DNA from: Macrothele yani
Lineage: Eukaryota; Arthropoda; Arachnida; Araneae; Macrothelidae
Direction of reading: 5' to 3'
Assembly: GCA_039090855.1 (NCBI GenBank)
Contig: CM077010.1
Span: 49,990,905 to 50,054,904 of the forward strand
DNA length: 64,000 nucleotides
A program made the translations under genes and the position numbers. The notes under the pieces were generated by a model. That model did not search any database. It was not told the DNA's origin and saw only the letters and a list, made by a program, of their open reading frames with translations. Each line of letters begins with the position of its first letter. Position 1 is the first letter of the stretch. Below, piece by piece: positions 53,401 to 64,000 of the stretch.

Positions 53401-54808
53401 ATTCCCTACTGATTTCACAACCGAAATATTTAATATGAAGAATCCATCCTAGTATATGCCTCTGAAGAAATTGTGTGGCTTCTTGGAAAACGAGAAAGGC
53501 GTTACGTGTTTTTTTCAAGTGAATGTTAACGTTGAATTGTTTTAAGGAAGTATGGTATTCCACATTTTTTTTTCAATTAAACCTCCTTTCTTCTCAGTAA
53601 ATTTCCGCAATTTCTGTTTGAAATTTCTCAGAAAGGAGAGCTTCGTGAATAATAATGGAAAAATCGCTCAGTTATTTCTGTATTTCTCTGCGCCGAGCAG
53701 AAAGAAAGCCGCATCCGATTTACATATAACGGCCTGAAAAGCCTAAAACGGGGGGTCTTATATCTATGTACTGTACAGGGACAGACAGAGCAAGCACTAT
53801 ACTCGACAATGAAAAATGAAAGTTCATTGTTTCATTATGCAGTGTACTACTTGTTCTGCAAACACATTTCTATTAGCTGTGTTGCCACTCATCTGGAACT
53901 GACGATGAAAAGACAGGAGAGACCCACACAGCAAGGAATGTATTTCCAAAGAAATTAGAAATAACTGAGTATCAAAGTCCATTGTCATCAGTCAAAACCC
54001 CTCACGTCATCGAAGGTTTCCGCTTTTGGCAGATTAATACCTTCTGATGAGGCATGTTCGTTTCAGAATGCTAGTTACACTCATATGAAATTTAATTTAT
54101 TTCAAAACATTTCTTATAAGGGATAAATTTATAAAAAAAATTATTTGATACGAATTCCCTGATTTCACAACCGAAATATTTAATATGAAGAATCCATCCT
54201 AGTATATGCCTCTGAAGAAATTGTGTGGCTTCTTGGAAAACGAGAAAGGCGTTACGTGTTTTTTTCAAGTGAATGTTAACGTTGAATTGTTTTAAGGAAG
54301 TATGGTATTCCACATTTTTTTATCAATTAAACCTCCTTTCTTCTCAGTAAATTTCCGCAATTTCTGTTTGAAATTTCTCAGAAAGGAGAGCTTCGTGAAT
54401 AATAATGGAAAAATCGCTCAGTTATTTCTGTATTTCTCTGCGCCGAGCAGAAAGAAAGCCGCATCCGATTTACATATAACGGCCTGAAAAGCCTAAAACG
54501 GGGGGGTCTTATATCTGTGTACTGTACAGGGACAGACAGACCAAGCACTATACTGGACAATGAAAAATGAAAGTTCATTGTTTCATTATGCAGTGTACTA
54601 CTTGTTCTGCAAACACATTTCTATTAGCTGTGCTCCCAGTCATCTGGAACTGACGATGAAAAGACAGGGGTGACCCACACAGCAAGAAATGTGTTTCCAA
54701 AGAAATTAGAAATAACTGAGTATCAAAGTCCATTGTCATCAGTCAAAACCCCTCACGTCATCGAAGGTTTCCGCTTTTGGCAGATTAAAACCTTCTGATG
54801 AGGCAATC
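50407..54808. repeat. ~755 bp tandem satellite, about 5.8 units
   Basis: 'ttacactcatatg' recurs at 51061, 51816, 52572, 53322 and 54075 (spacing 755, 756, 750, 753). Units contain 'cgcgccgagcagaaag' like phrases, a G6-G11 run of variable length, and an AATTAAACCTCC block. Inner units are almost identical; the first partial unit (50407 on) and the last are more diverged. Readings on both strands repeat with the array and have no homology. Confidence 0.95.
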
Positions 54809-55929
54809 TTATTTGAATATGCCACTTTGTCTTCAGTTATGCTCATAAGTGATTTAAGAACTTCTATAAGAAACTTATCCTATAAAGTTAGAACTTATTT
54901 GTGGAAACCACGTTTTTGAAATTTAGAAAATATATATGCAGGTATTAAAATAATCCTTTCAATATTTATTGTCTCAGCAAACAATTTATGACTCCGATTC
55001 TCCCTTATTTACTATTTATCGTGTAATATAATTTTTGTAAGTTTTCAAAAATTAATTTTGGTATTTATCTTGCTTTTTTTATTTGTCACTCTACAGTAAG
55101 AAATGAAACCTCATCTCTAGAGTTTCGTTTGAGCACAATACATTTCTGTGTAATTCTGAATTTTTCTGACGTAATGCGACATAATGAAAAATAATCTTGG
55201 GCAATGAGTAATGGCTGCAAGAGTGATTATTTATTTAATTATTGAATGAACCCATGTACTTATGTATATGTATTTCTTGATTTCGAGGGAGTTCCTTGAA
55301 CGTTTGCATTTCCTGAAATTACATTTGTGTGTGTAAAAAATTAAAAAAAATTATGTGTGTAAAAAATTAAAAAAAATTATGTGTGTAAAAAATTAAAAAG
55401 AATTATGTGTGTACGTATCATAAAAATTAAAAGCATATTGTTTCCGTTCAAAGAGAATACTTTTTCATTGTCCCGTGAATAGCAATAGGTGTGATTTCGA
55501 AATCAATGTGATCTTGACACTTTTGTCTTCGCACTGAAATTTAGCATATATCAGGTATTTACTTTAAAAATGGTTATTAGTCACCTACAATGGAGGAAAC
55601 CTCTGCGAAATGTGTCTTTCCGGGAAGGAAAACATTATTAAAAATTCCTAAAATCCTGCAAACCCTCATTCTGCATGGAATTAAAACTTACCTTTGGACG
55701 TCGTCTTGATGCCGGCTTACTTGAGTAGATTTGAAGGGAGATATAATACGCTAAACATTCCCCCAAAATGTGCCAGAATGGCATTAATGTTTCCATCATT
55801 AAAACTGGAGCTTCTTCTACTACACGAAACTTTTACTTTCTTTTTAAATTTTTGTGTCTTCACTGAGGATTTTCTCCCAGCACTGTTGCTTTTATAGCTT
55901 CCTTTCCATTGTTGCATCATTGTTGAAAA
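54809..55929. other. Non-coding stretch with a small minisatellite
   Basis: 55324-55411 has three units of 'gtgtgtaaaaaattaaaaaa' + 'aattat' (27 bp). A minus reading 55920-55717, rich in Lys/Ser, is open but its homology is unknown. Confidence 0.45.
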
Positions 55930-56239
55930 TATTTCCTTTGTTTATTTTATTTGTTATTATTTTATTATTTATGTTGTTCTTTTTATTCATTTTTAATTTT
56001 TTATTATTTTATTATTAATAATACTGTTATTTTTTATTCATTGTTTGTTTTATTTATTGTCGTTTATTATTATTATTTGTATTGTTATTTTTTATTCATT
56101 GTTTATTTTATTTATTGTTGTATTATTATTATTTGTATTGTTTTTTTATTCATTGTTTATTTTATTTATTGTTACTTTATTATTATTTTTTATGATTTAT
56201 CTTGCAATTTTTAGTCATTGTTTATTTTATATATTGTTA

Positions 56240-56272
<33 letters not shown>

Positions 56273-56310
56273 CCTTGTTATTTTTTATTCATTGTTTATT
56301 TTATTAATGA
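55930..56310. repeat. T-rich low-complexity region
   Basis: Imperfect tandem of 'tgttattttttattcattgt' + 'ttattttatttat'. The long Phe/Tyr/Ile readings are artefacts. Confidence 0.9.
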
Positions 56311-57137
56311 TGTGTTCAGCAGGATTTGCTGAATATCCTGCCAGGTTTTTGTTTCATCCTAACAACAAGATACTCACGGTCGTCTATAAGAAGAAATATC
56401 GCGCCTACAGGCAGACTGGTAGGCACAGTGATAGCAGATGCAAATGATTGTTTTACGTATATGTGCAATTGTGCATGTCACAAGACGTGCTAAAATACAA
56501 TACTGCTGATCTGGCTGTGTACATACTAGAAGTTGGTTTAACAAAGATTTTCCTTTCACATTGACGACGATGACAGTTCCACAGAAGTAACGGTGACTTT
56601 TAATGGTGATAAAAATATCTATTTACGACAGCGGTCACAGAGCTGTAAAGAAGTCGAAACTGCGAGTCGCGGTTTTACTTGTAACAGTTATAAAATCACC
56701 ATTTCTGAAGGGTAGGATAGGAAAGGAAGCTGGAACAGATCGAAGAATCACTGTGACAGAAGCTGAACACTAAATGTTAGAAAACAAGTAAAAATTCAGT
56801 GATCACCTATTCGAGAAAATTGAACTAGCGCATCACCGTCCCACGTCCTCATCATTTACCTCAACGGGATTAGAGTGACAACGATCTCGCTCAGCTCATT
56901 TTGAGCGATCAACAGCCATAAGGGGAAGTTTACCTGCGGAAGGGAGATTTATCTTAGAACGCCATGATCACCAAGGCCAAGACTGTGACACCTTGACAGG
57001 GATCTTGAAGCTGTTACTTTTAGTCTCTGGTCATAACGGTGACGTGATTTCTGACCCATCTCTAGTACACACCCAAACGAAATAAAGCGCGTGAGCTGGA
57101 AAGATCGTAAAGTGTGTATAGGTTGTATGTAACTTAC
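56311..57137. other. Intron sequence after the kinase linker exon
   Basis: No repeat family recognised. It is the first part of the ~33 kb intron of the kinase gene. Confidence 0.45.
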
Positions 57138-57414
57138 CTCTTCTGAAATCCCGGAAGGACCGTCTAAAAGCGGAGTCAGCTGAAAATCAGGTAAAGGCGA
57201 GTAACATGGCGAGAAGTATTCGCTCGCTGTGAGAACCCGCTCCGTTTGTTCCTTTGCATCTTTTTCATGCGCAGTAGAAATGCCTTTTGATGAAACCGGT
57301 GGAATTAAAGGCTTTCCTTTAGAGTACACAGGTACTATCCAGTTGGTTGCGCTGGGTTTTCGGGAAATAAAGACCGAGCTCCTTGAAGGAATTTCTTCTC
57401 GCGGATCATTTTCA
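57138..57414 (-). CDS. Coding exon of the kinase gene: Ser/Pro-rich linker (277 bp, phase 2/0)
   Basis: Minus strand. The acceptor 'ttttttcttccatag' ends at 57415 and the donor GTAAGT follows at 57137. One base completes a codon, then 92 open codons read 'ENDPREEIPSRSSVFISRKP' through 'YFSPCYSPLPDFQL' to 'PSGISEE'. No domain is recognised; it is a hydrophilic, Ser/Pro-rich region as often found before a kinase domain. It takes the two bases left over from the exon at 58807-58887 (AA+T = Asn) and ends in phase 0, matching the kinase exon at 24230-24087. The phase agreement across three exons is the main evidence that they form one gene. Confidence 0.78.
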
Positions 57415-57449
57415 CTATGGAAGAAAAAACGGAAATCATTGTTTATATA

Positions 57450-58560
57450 CAGGGTGTACAGAAGTGTTGGTCATTAATGAAAATATAGATAGTACTCATC
57501 GAAACGTCTCAGTCAACATAGGTCCGGAAACGAACCGTTTCTGAGATAATTGGCATTTTATTGCAGGGTTTCCAGAAGTAACGTAAAGTTGTTTTCTCCC
57601 AAGCTTTTCGCTGTTTCGATAATTTTTTGCACCTCTGGGGAAGAAATTAGGAGGGCTGAATTATTTGAGGGACCAGTTACACCTCAAACTCGCCCTTCCC
57701 CGAAAGTGCCCCCCCCCCCCCCTTAGGCATCCTCCCAAGCTAAGAAACAAACCACCCCAGTTCGTGCAGTATAACACCACATAAGAGCAATACTTTGGGC
57801 TCCTGAGGGACAGCGAAGAGGATGATTTAGGGGACGGATGGGTTGAGGAACCCAACTTTCACCCCAAAAACAAATTCCTCCAGGATGTGTCCCGCAGGAG
57901 CTCGCCAAATAATGGCAAATAACACGTACAAATACGGACAGAGGTGTCATGTAGGGTGCTTACCTTCACAACAAATGTTCAAAATGTCCTCTGTTTGCTT
58001 CAATACAGTCCTCCAGTCTCCTTCTCAGCGAGACGCGCATTCGTTCAAACATTTCTGTGTTTTACCTTATCTTTGCACTTGCAGTTTCGACTCGTATCCG
58101 GAATTCTTCTAAGTTGTCCACGGGGACTGCATACAGTATATCCGTTCTTTAAAATAGCCCCAGATGAAGAAATCCAATGGATTGAGATCAGGTGAGCAGG
58201 GTGGCAACCAGCGGAGCCCTCCTCGACCTATCCATAGCTCTTCAAACGTTGCATTGAGATGCTGTCTTACCGTGCGGTGAAAATGCACTGGTGCACCATC
58301 ATGCTGGAATCACATTTTTGCACGTGTACGAAGGGAAATATCTTACCGTAGCTGCGGGAGGTCATGCTACAAGAAGTGCCGATATAAATCCCCTATGATC
58401 CTATTGGGAAGCACAAATGGTCCTATGAGACTATCACCTAAAACACCAGCCCACACATTAGTTGCTAATAGAACCTGGTGACGTGATTTCTGGATGGCGT
58501 GGGAATTTTCGGTTTTTCACTCATGGCAGTTATGGAAATTGAAAATACCATGCTTGGTGA
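57450..58560 (-). pseudogene. mariner-superfamily (DUF4817-associated type) transposase relic
   Basis: Minus strand: 'QHDGAPVHFHRTVRQHLNAT' then 'FEELWIGRGG' (about 58310-58230) and 'PPCSPDLNPLDFFIWGYFKE' (58205-58150), followed by degenerate sequence to 57840. The second Asp, third Asp (PLDFF) and 'WGY' phrase identify the family. An end-like 'acagggtgtacagaagtg' lies at 57449, similar to the end of the element at 25699. It sits in the intron between the first two kinase exons. Confidence 0.72.
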
Positions 58561-58806
58561 ATGAGGCGCCAACAACATGCGAATAATAATGGTACTTCAA
58601 TCTAGAAACAGAAGCGACCTTCTCATATGATCTCTCTCTCTTCTGTCCTGTCGAAATTTTATAAGCCTTTACCTGATATTTTGTACGAGAAGCTTGCAAA
58701 CGTCTTGTTTTAATTAACTTACATAGAACACTTCAATAGCTAAGTTGGGAAGTCCAAAAAATGAATGATAAAATTTAAATACCAATTAGTACTAAAAATT
58801 ACTTAC

Positions 58807-58887
58807 TTCGTTGACAACTGCCTGCGACAGCAACAGCTTATTCTCTGGATTACTTCGCGGAAACCGGAGCACAACATGATTTCAAAC
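58807..58887 (-). CDS. Probable first coding exon of the kinase gene, Cys-rich N-terminus (81 bp)
   Basis: Minus strand. The acceptor 'ttttttaccgtag' ends at 58888 after a long pyrimidine run; the donor GTAAGT follows 58807. The frame has an ATG at 58877-58875 giving 'MLCSGFREVIQRISCCCRRQ' then 'LST'. The clustered Cys residues beside basic residues could be palmitoylation sites that anchor the kinase to membranes (inference). If this Met is the start, exons A-B-C encode 164 residues with the glycine loop at about 132-137. The upstream frame is also open for a few codons, so an earlier start cannot be excluded. Confidence 0.68.
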
Positions 58888-59352
58888 CTACGGTAAAAAA
58901 AGAAAAAAAAATGTTGGAATTTAATTGCACCACGTTGCCGGACGTTCAGCCGTAAAAAAAAAAAAAAAAAAAAAAAAAGGAGAGGCACTTTATCAAAAAT
59001 TTAAGGGTACACGGCGGAATTTCTATGAATTTCACAAAAGTCATTGATGGGTCCATCAGAATGCAGAGGGAATGGAAAAGCTACTTTGTTTTCTAACCAC
59101 GCTGAGAACATCGAAGAGAAAAAGAATGAAAAACAATTAATATACGTTAGACGTTCAATAAATAATTTTCGATGACCTTTGGCGGTGAATTAGGGATAGG
59201 CAAATCGATGTCACCCAACGTTAGTACGCTATCCTGACTGGAGGGCGCTGTTCAGCATAGGAGTTTGAATTAGAAGGCAAAATGCTGGAAATATGGTCTC
59301 ACTGAAAGATACCTGCCGTGGTTTAGTTTCTCTGAGCACCTAAAACTCTACG

Positions 59353-59575
59353 GATTTTTTTTTTGATTGGAGGTTTGACGACCACCGTCAGCAACTCATT
59401 GGTCTATAAGCAGCCGCCTGTCCCTAATTTAGGGCCACTGGTTCCAGGGAAGGGAGAGACCAGTGCCGTAAGACAAACACAACATCAACGCCTCACCAGG
59501 ATTCGAATCCGGACCCATCTCGGACGAACGATTAGAAGCCATCGGTTAGACCACTGCGCCACCGGTGCGGCCTAC
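59353..59575 (-). mobile_element. SINE family A, diverged
   Basis: Minus copy, head near 59573, T9 tail on + near 59354. An imperfect TSD (CTACGGAT / CTACAGAA) flanks it. Confidence 0.85.
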
Positions 59576-59817
59576 AGAAATCAATCGCCCACTGCAAGAA
59601 CTCTATAGACTTCAAGCGATTAGTGTTTTGAGCTCGGAAGAATGGTGTTAGAAATTCGCCTATGGGAGCGATGCGTTGATGGATCACGGATGGGAAGTTA
59701 TTCAACATCTAGAACAGATTGGAACGTGGCGTGCCTGCAGGCTCTGGTACAGGAAGACAGGTGGGAAATTTTGCGTCAGGTTTTTGCAAATGCAAATGCT
59801 TTTCTCGGTACAGTGGA

Positions 59818-60122
59818 TCACATTGGTCAATCTTATCACGGCGCGTACCTCTGGGTGAGACCATGTTTCCAGGTGGGTCGTCATTTTGATTTGAATCTGT
59901 TCTCAAGCACCTTGCCTTTTTATTCAAACTCATGTGCCAAACAACACCCTCTAGTTAGCAGAGTGTCGTCACACTGATCAACCTAATAACCGCGCGTACC
60001 TCCGAGTGAGATCATGTTTCCAGGCGGATCGTCATTTTTATTCGAATCTGTTCTCGAGCATATTGCCTTTTTATTCTAACTCCTGTGCCAGACAACGCCC
60101 TCTGGTCAGGATAGCGCAATGA
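59818..60122. repeat. ~151 bp tandem duplication
   Basis: 'catgtttccagg' at 59862 and 60013; both units include 'ttgcctttttattc' and 'caacrccctctrgt'. Non-coding. Confidence 0.85.
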
Positions 60123-60304
60123 CGTTGGGACACCGACAGACAGGTCCCTAACTTGCCAACAAGAGGACATCTCTCTCGGAAGTTAGTTTTTAATCAGCCC
60201 TTCCTCGCAGATCTCATTCCCAGCCAGAACACTTGATAATGTTCAGTATCAGTCAGGAAGCATCCATTTTTTGAGGAGTGTTCAAAGACAATCATGAGCT
60301 TCTA

Positions 60305-60412
60305 AGGCTCTAAATTACAGCCGCTGGTTTCTGGGGAAAAAAGAGAGCCACAGTCGAATGTACAAACACAATATCCACGGCTAAACCTCTGTACGAACCC
60401 AGACCCAGGGAG
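60305..60412 (-). mobile_element. Old SINE family A fragment
   Basis: 'ctaaattacagccgctggtt', 'agagagccacagtcg' and 'acaaacacaatatccacggc' follow the SINE body in order with many changes. Tail and head ends are lost. Confidence 0.6.
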
Positions 60413-60569
60413 GTGTTTTGTTGTTGTCAGTGGAAGTCTGGCGGTCCATAAACAGTTCTGGAAGTTGATTTTGAGCGGCCCACTTTCGGGGGAAATAATC
60501 AAGGCACACCCCCACCCACCTCAAAAAAAAAAAAAAAAAAAAGAAGGAAACGTCATTCAGCACTTTTTT

Positions 60570-60776
60570 CATTGGGGTTTAACGATGACTTTCAGCATTT
60601 CATTGGGCTATAAACAGTCATTCGTTCCTAATTTAGGGACACTGCTTCTAGGGAAAGGAGTGAGCCAGTGCCGTAAGACAAGCACAACATCCATACCTTA
60701 CGGGACTTGAACCCGGGCACGTGTTGAACGAATGATCAGAAGCCATCGCTTAGACCAATGCGCTTCCGAGGCGGCC
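60570..60776 (-). mobile_element. SINE family A, diverged
   Basis: Minus copy with a 'ggggtttaacgatgac' body and a head 'gcgcttccgaggcgg' near 60772. Possible imperfect TSD CATTCAGC / CATTTAGC. Confidence 0.82.
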
Positions 60777-61380
60777 TTTTAGGCATTTAGCGTTACTGTT
60801 TACTGTTTAAACATCTTTCCAGCATAATTCTACGAATCATCAACATTAAAGAACATTTTACCCATTTTTCCTGGATACACCACAACTCTAGTAAAATTTA
60901 GTGTAAGGAAAAATTACTTTCGTGCTGAGAAGCAATAGTCGTTCTCTGAGAGAGTCTGTAGAGTACTTTATTCCATTCTCATGAATGTGCTCCGATAACA
61001 GAATTCAGAATTCGTAATAGTTTCTTTGGTTTTAGTGAGATTCTTTTTCAAGGCTTACCTACCATTAATAAAATAATTCTAATTAAATTCTCTTGAGAAA
61101 TTGAAAGTGTCCAGAATTTCAAAGACTATTTTAGTGCAAATTTATAAAGCGAGAGAAATTAAGGAATGCAAAACTTAATTTTTATTTAAGATGGACGTCA
61201 AGTAATTTTGCTTCCTGTACTTCCAACGGAAATACTTCTGTACACATTTCTTCACAATTAATGCGTTCCCAAGGATGAAAATTTGAACATCGATTAAAAT
61301 AGCTTCATTTTATAACTTGAATACTTAATATTTTCTAAAACATAACATTATCTCATGTATATAGCATTTTAATGTTTTCA
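60777..61380. other. Non-coding stretch
   Basis: AT-rich; no feature recognised. Confidence 0.4.
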
Positions 61381-62560
61381 GACGCCACACATTGGGACCG
61401 CTCATACGTCTGCAAACTGCTCTGACTGGTGGAGGCTACATAACCATCCTTGGGGACCATATGCACCCATTCACGTTATGTAACCCCTCCGACGGGTGTG
61501 ATCTTTTTCAACACGACAATGCGCCACCGCACACGACCACAGTCACCCGATTACGCCTGGATGAACATTCCACGGAGTTTGGCTACAGTCACCCGATTAT
61601 GCCTGAAGGAACATTCCACGGAGTTTGGCCACAGTCACCCGATTATGCCTGGAGGAACATTCCACGGAGTTTGGCCACAGTCATCCGATTATGCCTGGAG
61701 GAACATTCCACGAAGTTTGGCCACGGTCACTCGATTATGGCTGGAAGAGTATTCCACGGAGTTTGGCCACAGTCACCCGATTATGACTGAAGGAACATTC
61801 CACGGAGTTTGGCCACAGTCACCCGATCATGCCTGGAGGAACATTCCACGGAGTTTGGCTACAGTCACCCGATTATGCCTGGAGGAACATTCCACGGAGT
61901 TTGGCCACAGTCACTTGATTATGCCTGGAGGAACATTCCACGAAGTTTGGCCACGGTCACCCGATTATGGCTGGAGGAGTATTCCCCGGAGTTTGGCCAC
62001 AGTCATCCGACTGTGCCTGGAGGAACATTCCACGGAGTTTGGCCACAGTCACCCGATTATGGCTGGAGAAACATTCCACGGAGTTTGGCCACAGTCACCC
62101 GATTGTGCCTGGAGGTCCCTCCAGGCATAATCCTTTATGCCTGGAGGTCACCCGATTATGCCTGGAGGTCTGTCCACGGAGTTCGTCCACAGACACCCGA
62201 TTATGCCTGCAGGAACATTCTGCGGAGTTTGGCCGCAGTCTCCCGATGATGGCTGGAGGAACATTCTATGGAGTTTGGCATCCTGACTTGGCCACCTCGT
62301 TCGCCGGATTTGAACGCCATCGAACACATTTGTGGTGCTGTTCAACGTGCGGTCAATGCCAGGAATCCTCCACCGGCGAATTTTACAGAATTCTGGGACG
62401 CTCTTCAGGAAACATGGTGAGCACTGTCTCCACAGTACTACAGAGAGCCTCGCGGAGTCCATGCCCCGTCGAGTTGCTGCTGTTATCTGATCACGAGGAG
62501 GACGAACACGGCATTAGTGAAGTATCCCAGATTTGCTTTGCACTTCTGTGTCCGTTAGGT
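61381..62560 (+). pseudogene. Tc1-like transposase, 5'-truncated and expanded by a 46 bp minisatellite
   Basis: Starts abruptly at 'MGPLIRLQTALTGGGYITIL' (61392 on), past the first catalytic Asp. 'CDLFQHDNAPPHTTTVTRLR' has the second Asp. 'LDEHSTEFG' then enters the minisatellite. After it, the normal order resumes: 'LTWPPRSPDLNAIEHI' (62284-62331, Glu), 'VQRAVNARNPPPANFTEFWD' and degenerate C-terminal codons to about 62560. Terminal repeats and HTH are not found. Confidence 0.85.
61545..62280 (+). repeat. 46 bp minisatellite, about 16 units, open in all three frames
   Basis: Unit 'acattccacggagtttggcc' + 'acagtcacccgattatgcct' + 'ggagga'. Because 46 = 1 mod 3, three units form a 46-residue repeat and all three frames stay open (61450-62130 has no stop). 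It derives from transposase codons 'TVTRLxLDEHSTEFG'. Confidence 0.93.
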
Positions 62561-62724
62561 GTAGTATACTGACTTTTTAATTGATTACTAGTGCATTCGG
62601 CTCTTGGGCCAACTGAGCTGAATCCTGACGAGTAATTAGGTGTAAAATATTCCCGCAGTGAATAACATGGTGTCATCAAAATATTTCGATAACAATTTGA
62701 TGTTATCAGTAGGACAGCGGTCTT
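62561..62724. other. Short spacer
   Basis: Between the Tc1 and mariner remnants; nothing recognised. Confidence 0.4.
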
Positions 62725-64000
62725 TTTATACAGAGGGTGAGTCGAAAGCTTTGCAATATTTGGATCGCTTTATGTCTTCATACACACCTTTACGACGATA
62801 GCTGACTAGAATTCAAAGTATAGGCCATCGTGTTGCACCGTCTTTAGCTATCTGTCTGCCAGTTCTTCGATTCCGCGGCGGCGGCAGTTCTTGTCCTTCG
62901 AGGTGAAGAACTCCTTCACCCCAGCTGCCACCTCCTCCTTGTTGTTGAAGTGCCGCCAGCGAAGGAAACGGCCATGGACCGGAGCAAGTATTAATCCGAT
63001 AGGGCAAGGTCTGGACTATATGCCGTGTGTGGCATCAGTTCGATGACCTCTAGTTCCTGGAGTTTTGCCCGGTCGTTCGCACGGCGTGAGGCCGAGCGTT
63101 GTCCTGCTGTAGGAGAGGGCGCTTTCTGTTCACCAGTTCCGGGTACTTCTGCTCCAAAACGGCATACATCCGCATCTTCTGTTCAGAATAGATTCTGTTC
63201 ATCTTCTGTTCAGTTGGCGTTGATGGTCCGACCGCCTGGAACAAATTCGTAATGGATTATCCCCTCGAAATTCCACCAGACGCAGGGCATCACCTTGTGC
63301 TCGAACCGCCCACGTTTGGCAACAGGTTCTGGAAGCTGGCCAGTGCTCGACCACTGCCGTTGTGCGTTAGGTTACGGAAATAGACCCACTTTTCATCGCA
63401 CGTAACATTTCTCTTGATGAAACGTACATCGCGATAGTTTAGTTTTCTAGGAGTTTTCTGCGCACTTCCACTCGGCGGTTTGCTTCAGCTGGCGTCAGTT
63501 CGTTAATGACAATGCGGAAGCTCCTGTAGACCTTGCCGAGGTCCTGAAGGCGACGAACCAGGGTGGTCTGTGATACCCAGCTAGATTGATAATCTCCGAG
63601 TGCTGGTTGTCGGATTTGCCTCTACGACCTGGCGCACGGCTTCTGAACCAATGGTTCGCGGCCTGCGTGGCCTTGGCTGATCGTCAAGGTTTCTGTCACC
63701 TGAGCAAAATTTTTTGAACCATCTAGTTGCTGTGCTGTGGTCCATGGAACTTTCCTATCTCGCATGACAAATGTTTCGTGTTGCTTGAGAAGCGTTATGG
63801 ACGAGTTCAAACTCGCAAAGCAAAAGTTTCCTAATTAGCCGGTTGTGGCTGTTCATGGTTTAGGCGTCCCAACCACTAGCAGAACGATGACATGCAATGC
63901 TGTTCACAGCAACGACTAACACTTTGTATCCCTTTCGATTGACTGCAGTGCGCGACTTGAACTAGTTTAAACACGTGACATACCAGCCGCAGCACATGTG
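62725..64000 (-). pseudogene. mariner transposase (DD34D type), frameshifted, may run past the window
   Basis: Minus strand from ATG at about 63857 'MNSHNRLIRKLLLCEFELVH'. HTH and linker follow in several frames ('RKVPWTTAQQLDGS', 'ANPTTSTRRLSSW'). Catalytic part: 'RMYAVLEQKYPELVNRKRPL' then 'LQQDNARPHAVRTT' (second Asp, near 63080), 'MPHTAYSPDLALSDYHLFRS' (third Asp), 'MAHFLRWRHFNN' and 'WLKTVQHDGLYFEF' near 62815. A terminus-like 'cagagggtgagtcgaaagct' is at 62731. The right terminus was not identified before position 64000. Confidence 0.82.

Noticed and set aside
51078..54487. Repeated 61-74 residue readings on both strands
   Set aside because: They repeat with the 755 bp satellite and show no conserved protein features.
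55717..55920. Extra exon of the kinase gene (minus strand, Lys/Ser-rich, followed by GTAAGC)
   Set aside because: A donor-like site exists but no good acceptor, and its phase does not fit between the phase-0 ends of the neighbouring exons.
55951..56332. Membrane-protein-like Phe/Tyr/Ile readings
   Set aside because: Produced by a T-rich low-complexity tandem; no start context, homology or splice sites.

Overview
The window looks like intergenic and intronic DNA from a large, repeat-rich arthropod genome. The DNA-transposon repertoire and the style of the tRNA-derived SINEs suggest a chelicerate such as a spider, but this is inference and the species cannot be fixed from the sequence alone. 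Coding density is very low and almost every recognisable protein segment belongs to a transposable element. No bacterial operons, rRNA genes or CRISPR arrays are present.

One host gene is supported. Three minus-strand exons (58887-58807, 57414-57138, 24230-24087) have canonical AG/GTAAGT borders and compatible phases. They encode a short Cys-rich N-terminus, a Ser/Pro-rich linker and a protein-kinase glycine loop plus catalytic lysine. The intron between the last two is about 33 kb and filled with transposons and satellites. Later kinase exons were not found and probably lie beyond position 1 or in unrecognised short exons.

Layout. 1.4-4.0 kb: minus-strand pseudogene of an uncharacterised invertebrate family (GCDTTS-type core plus tesmin-like Cys-rich tail), expanded by an internal 68-70 bp repeat, hit by a SINE and cut by a gypsy-type LTR. 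4-6.2 kb: gypsy pol and non-LTR remnants, then a tRNA-like foldback. 6.7-9.5 kb: nearly intact hAT. 9.6-15.5 kb: piggyBac-like MITE, satellite block, Tc1 relic, and a hAT inside a gypsy LTR. 16-24 kb: three Tc1 copies, MITEs and SINEs, including a SINE dimer. 24-31 kb: kinase exon, long-TIR mariner derivative, and a satellite whose subunits carry CTCF-like motifs. 31-38 kb: Helitron terminus with helicase fragment, heat-shock-element cluster, two Tc1 copies. 38-43 kb: a hAT split by a TRIM-like mini-LTR element with tRNA-like LTRs, a SINE and another hAT-like element. 43-50 kb: three Tc1 copies. 50.4-54.8 kb: a roughly 755 bp satellite. 57-64 kb: kinase 5' exons, mariner relics, SINEs, and a Tc1 in which a 46 bp coding segment has become a minisatellite.

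The most notable items are the TRIM-like element with a tRNA-like sequence in each LTR, the CTCF-like satellite, the recurrent turning of conserved coding motifs into tandem repeats, the heat-shock-element cluster beside a Tc1, and the phase-consistent kinase gene. Insertions are dated by nesting, target-site duplications (TSDs) and lesion counts read directly from the sequence.
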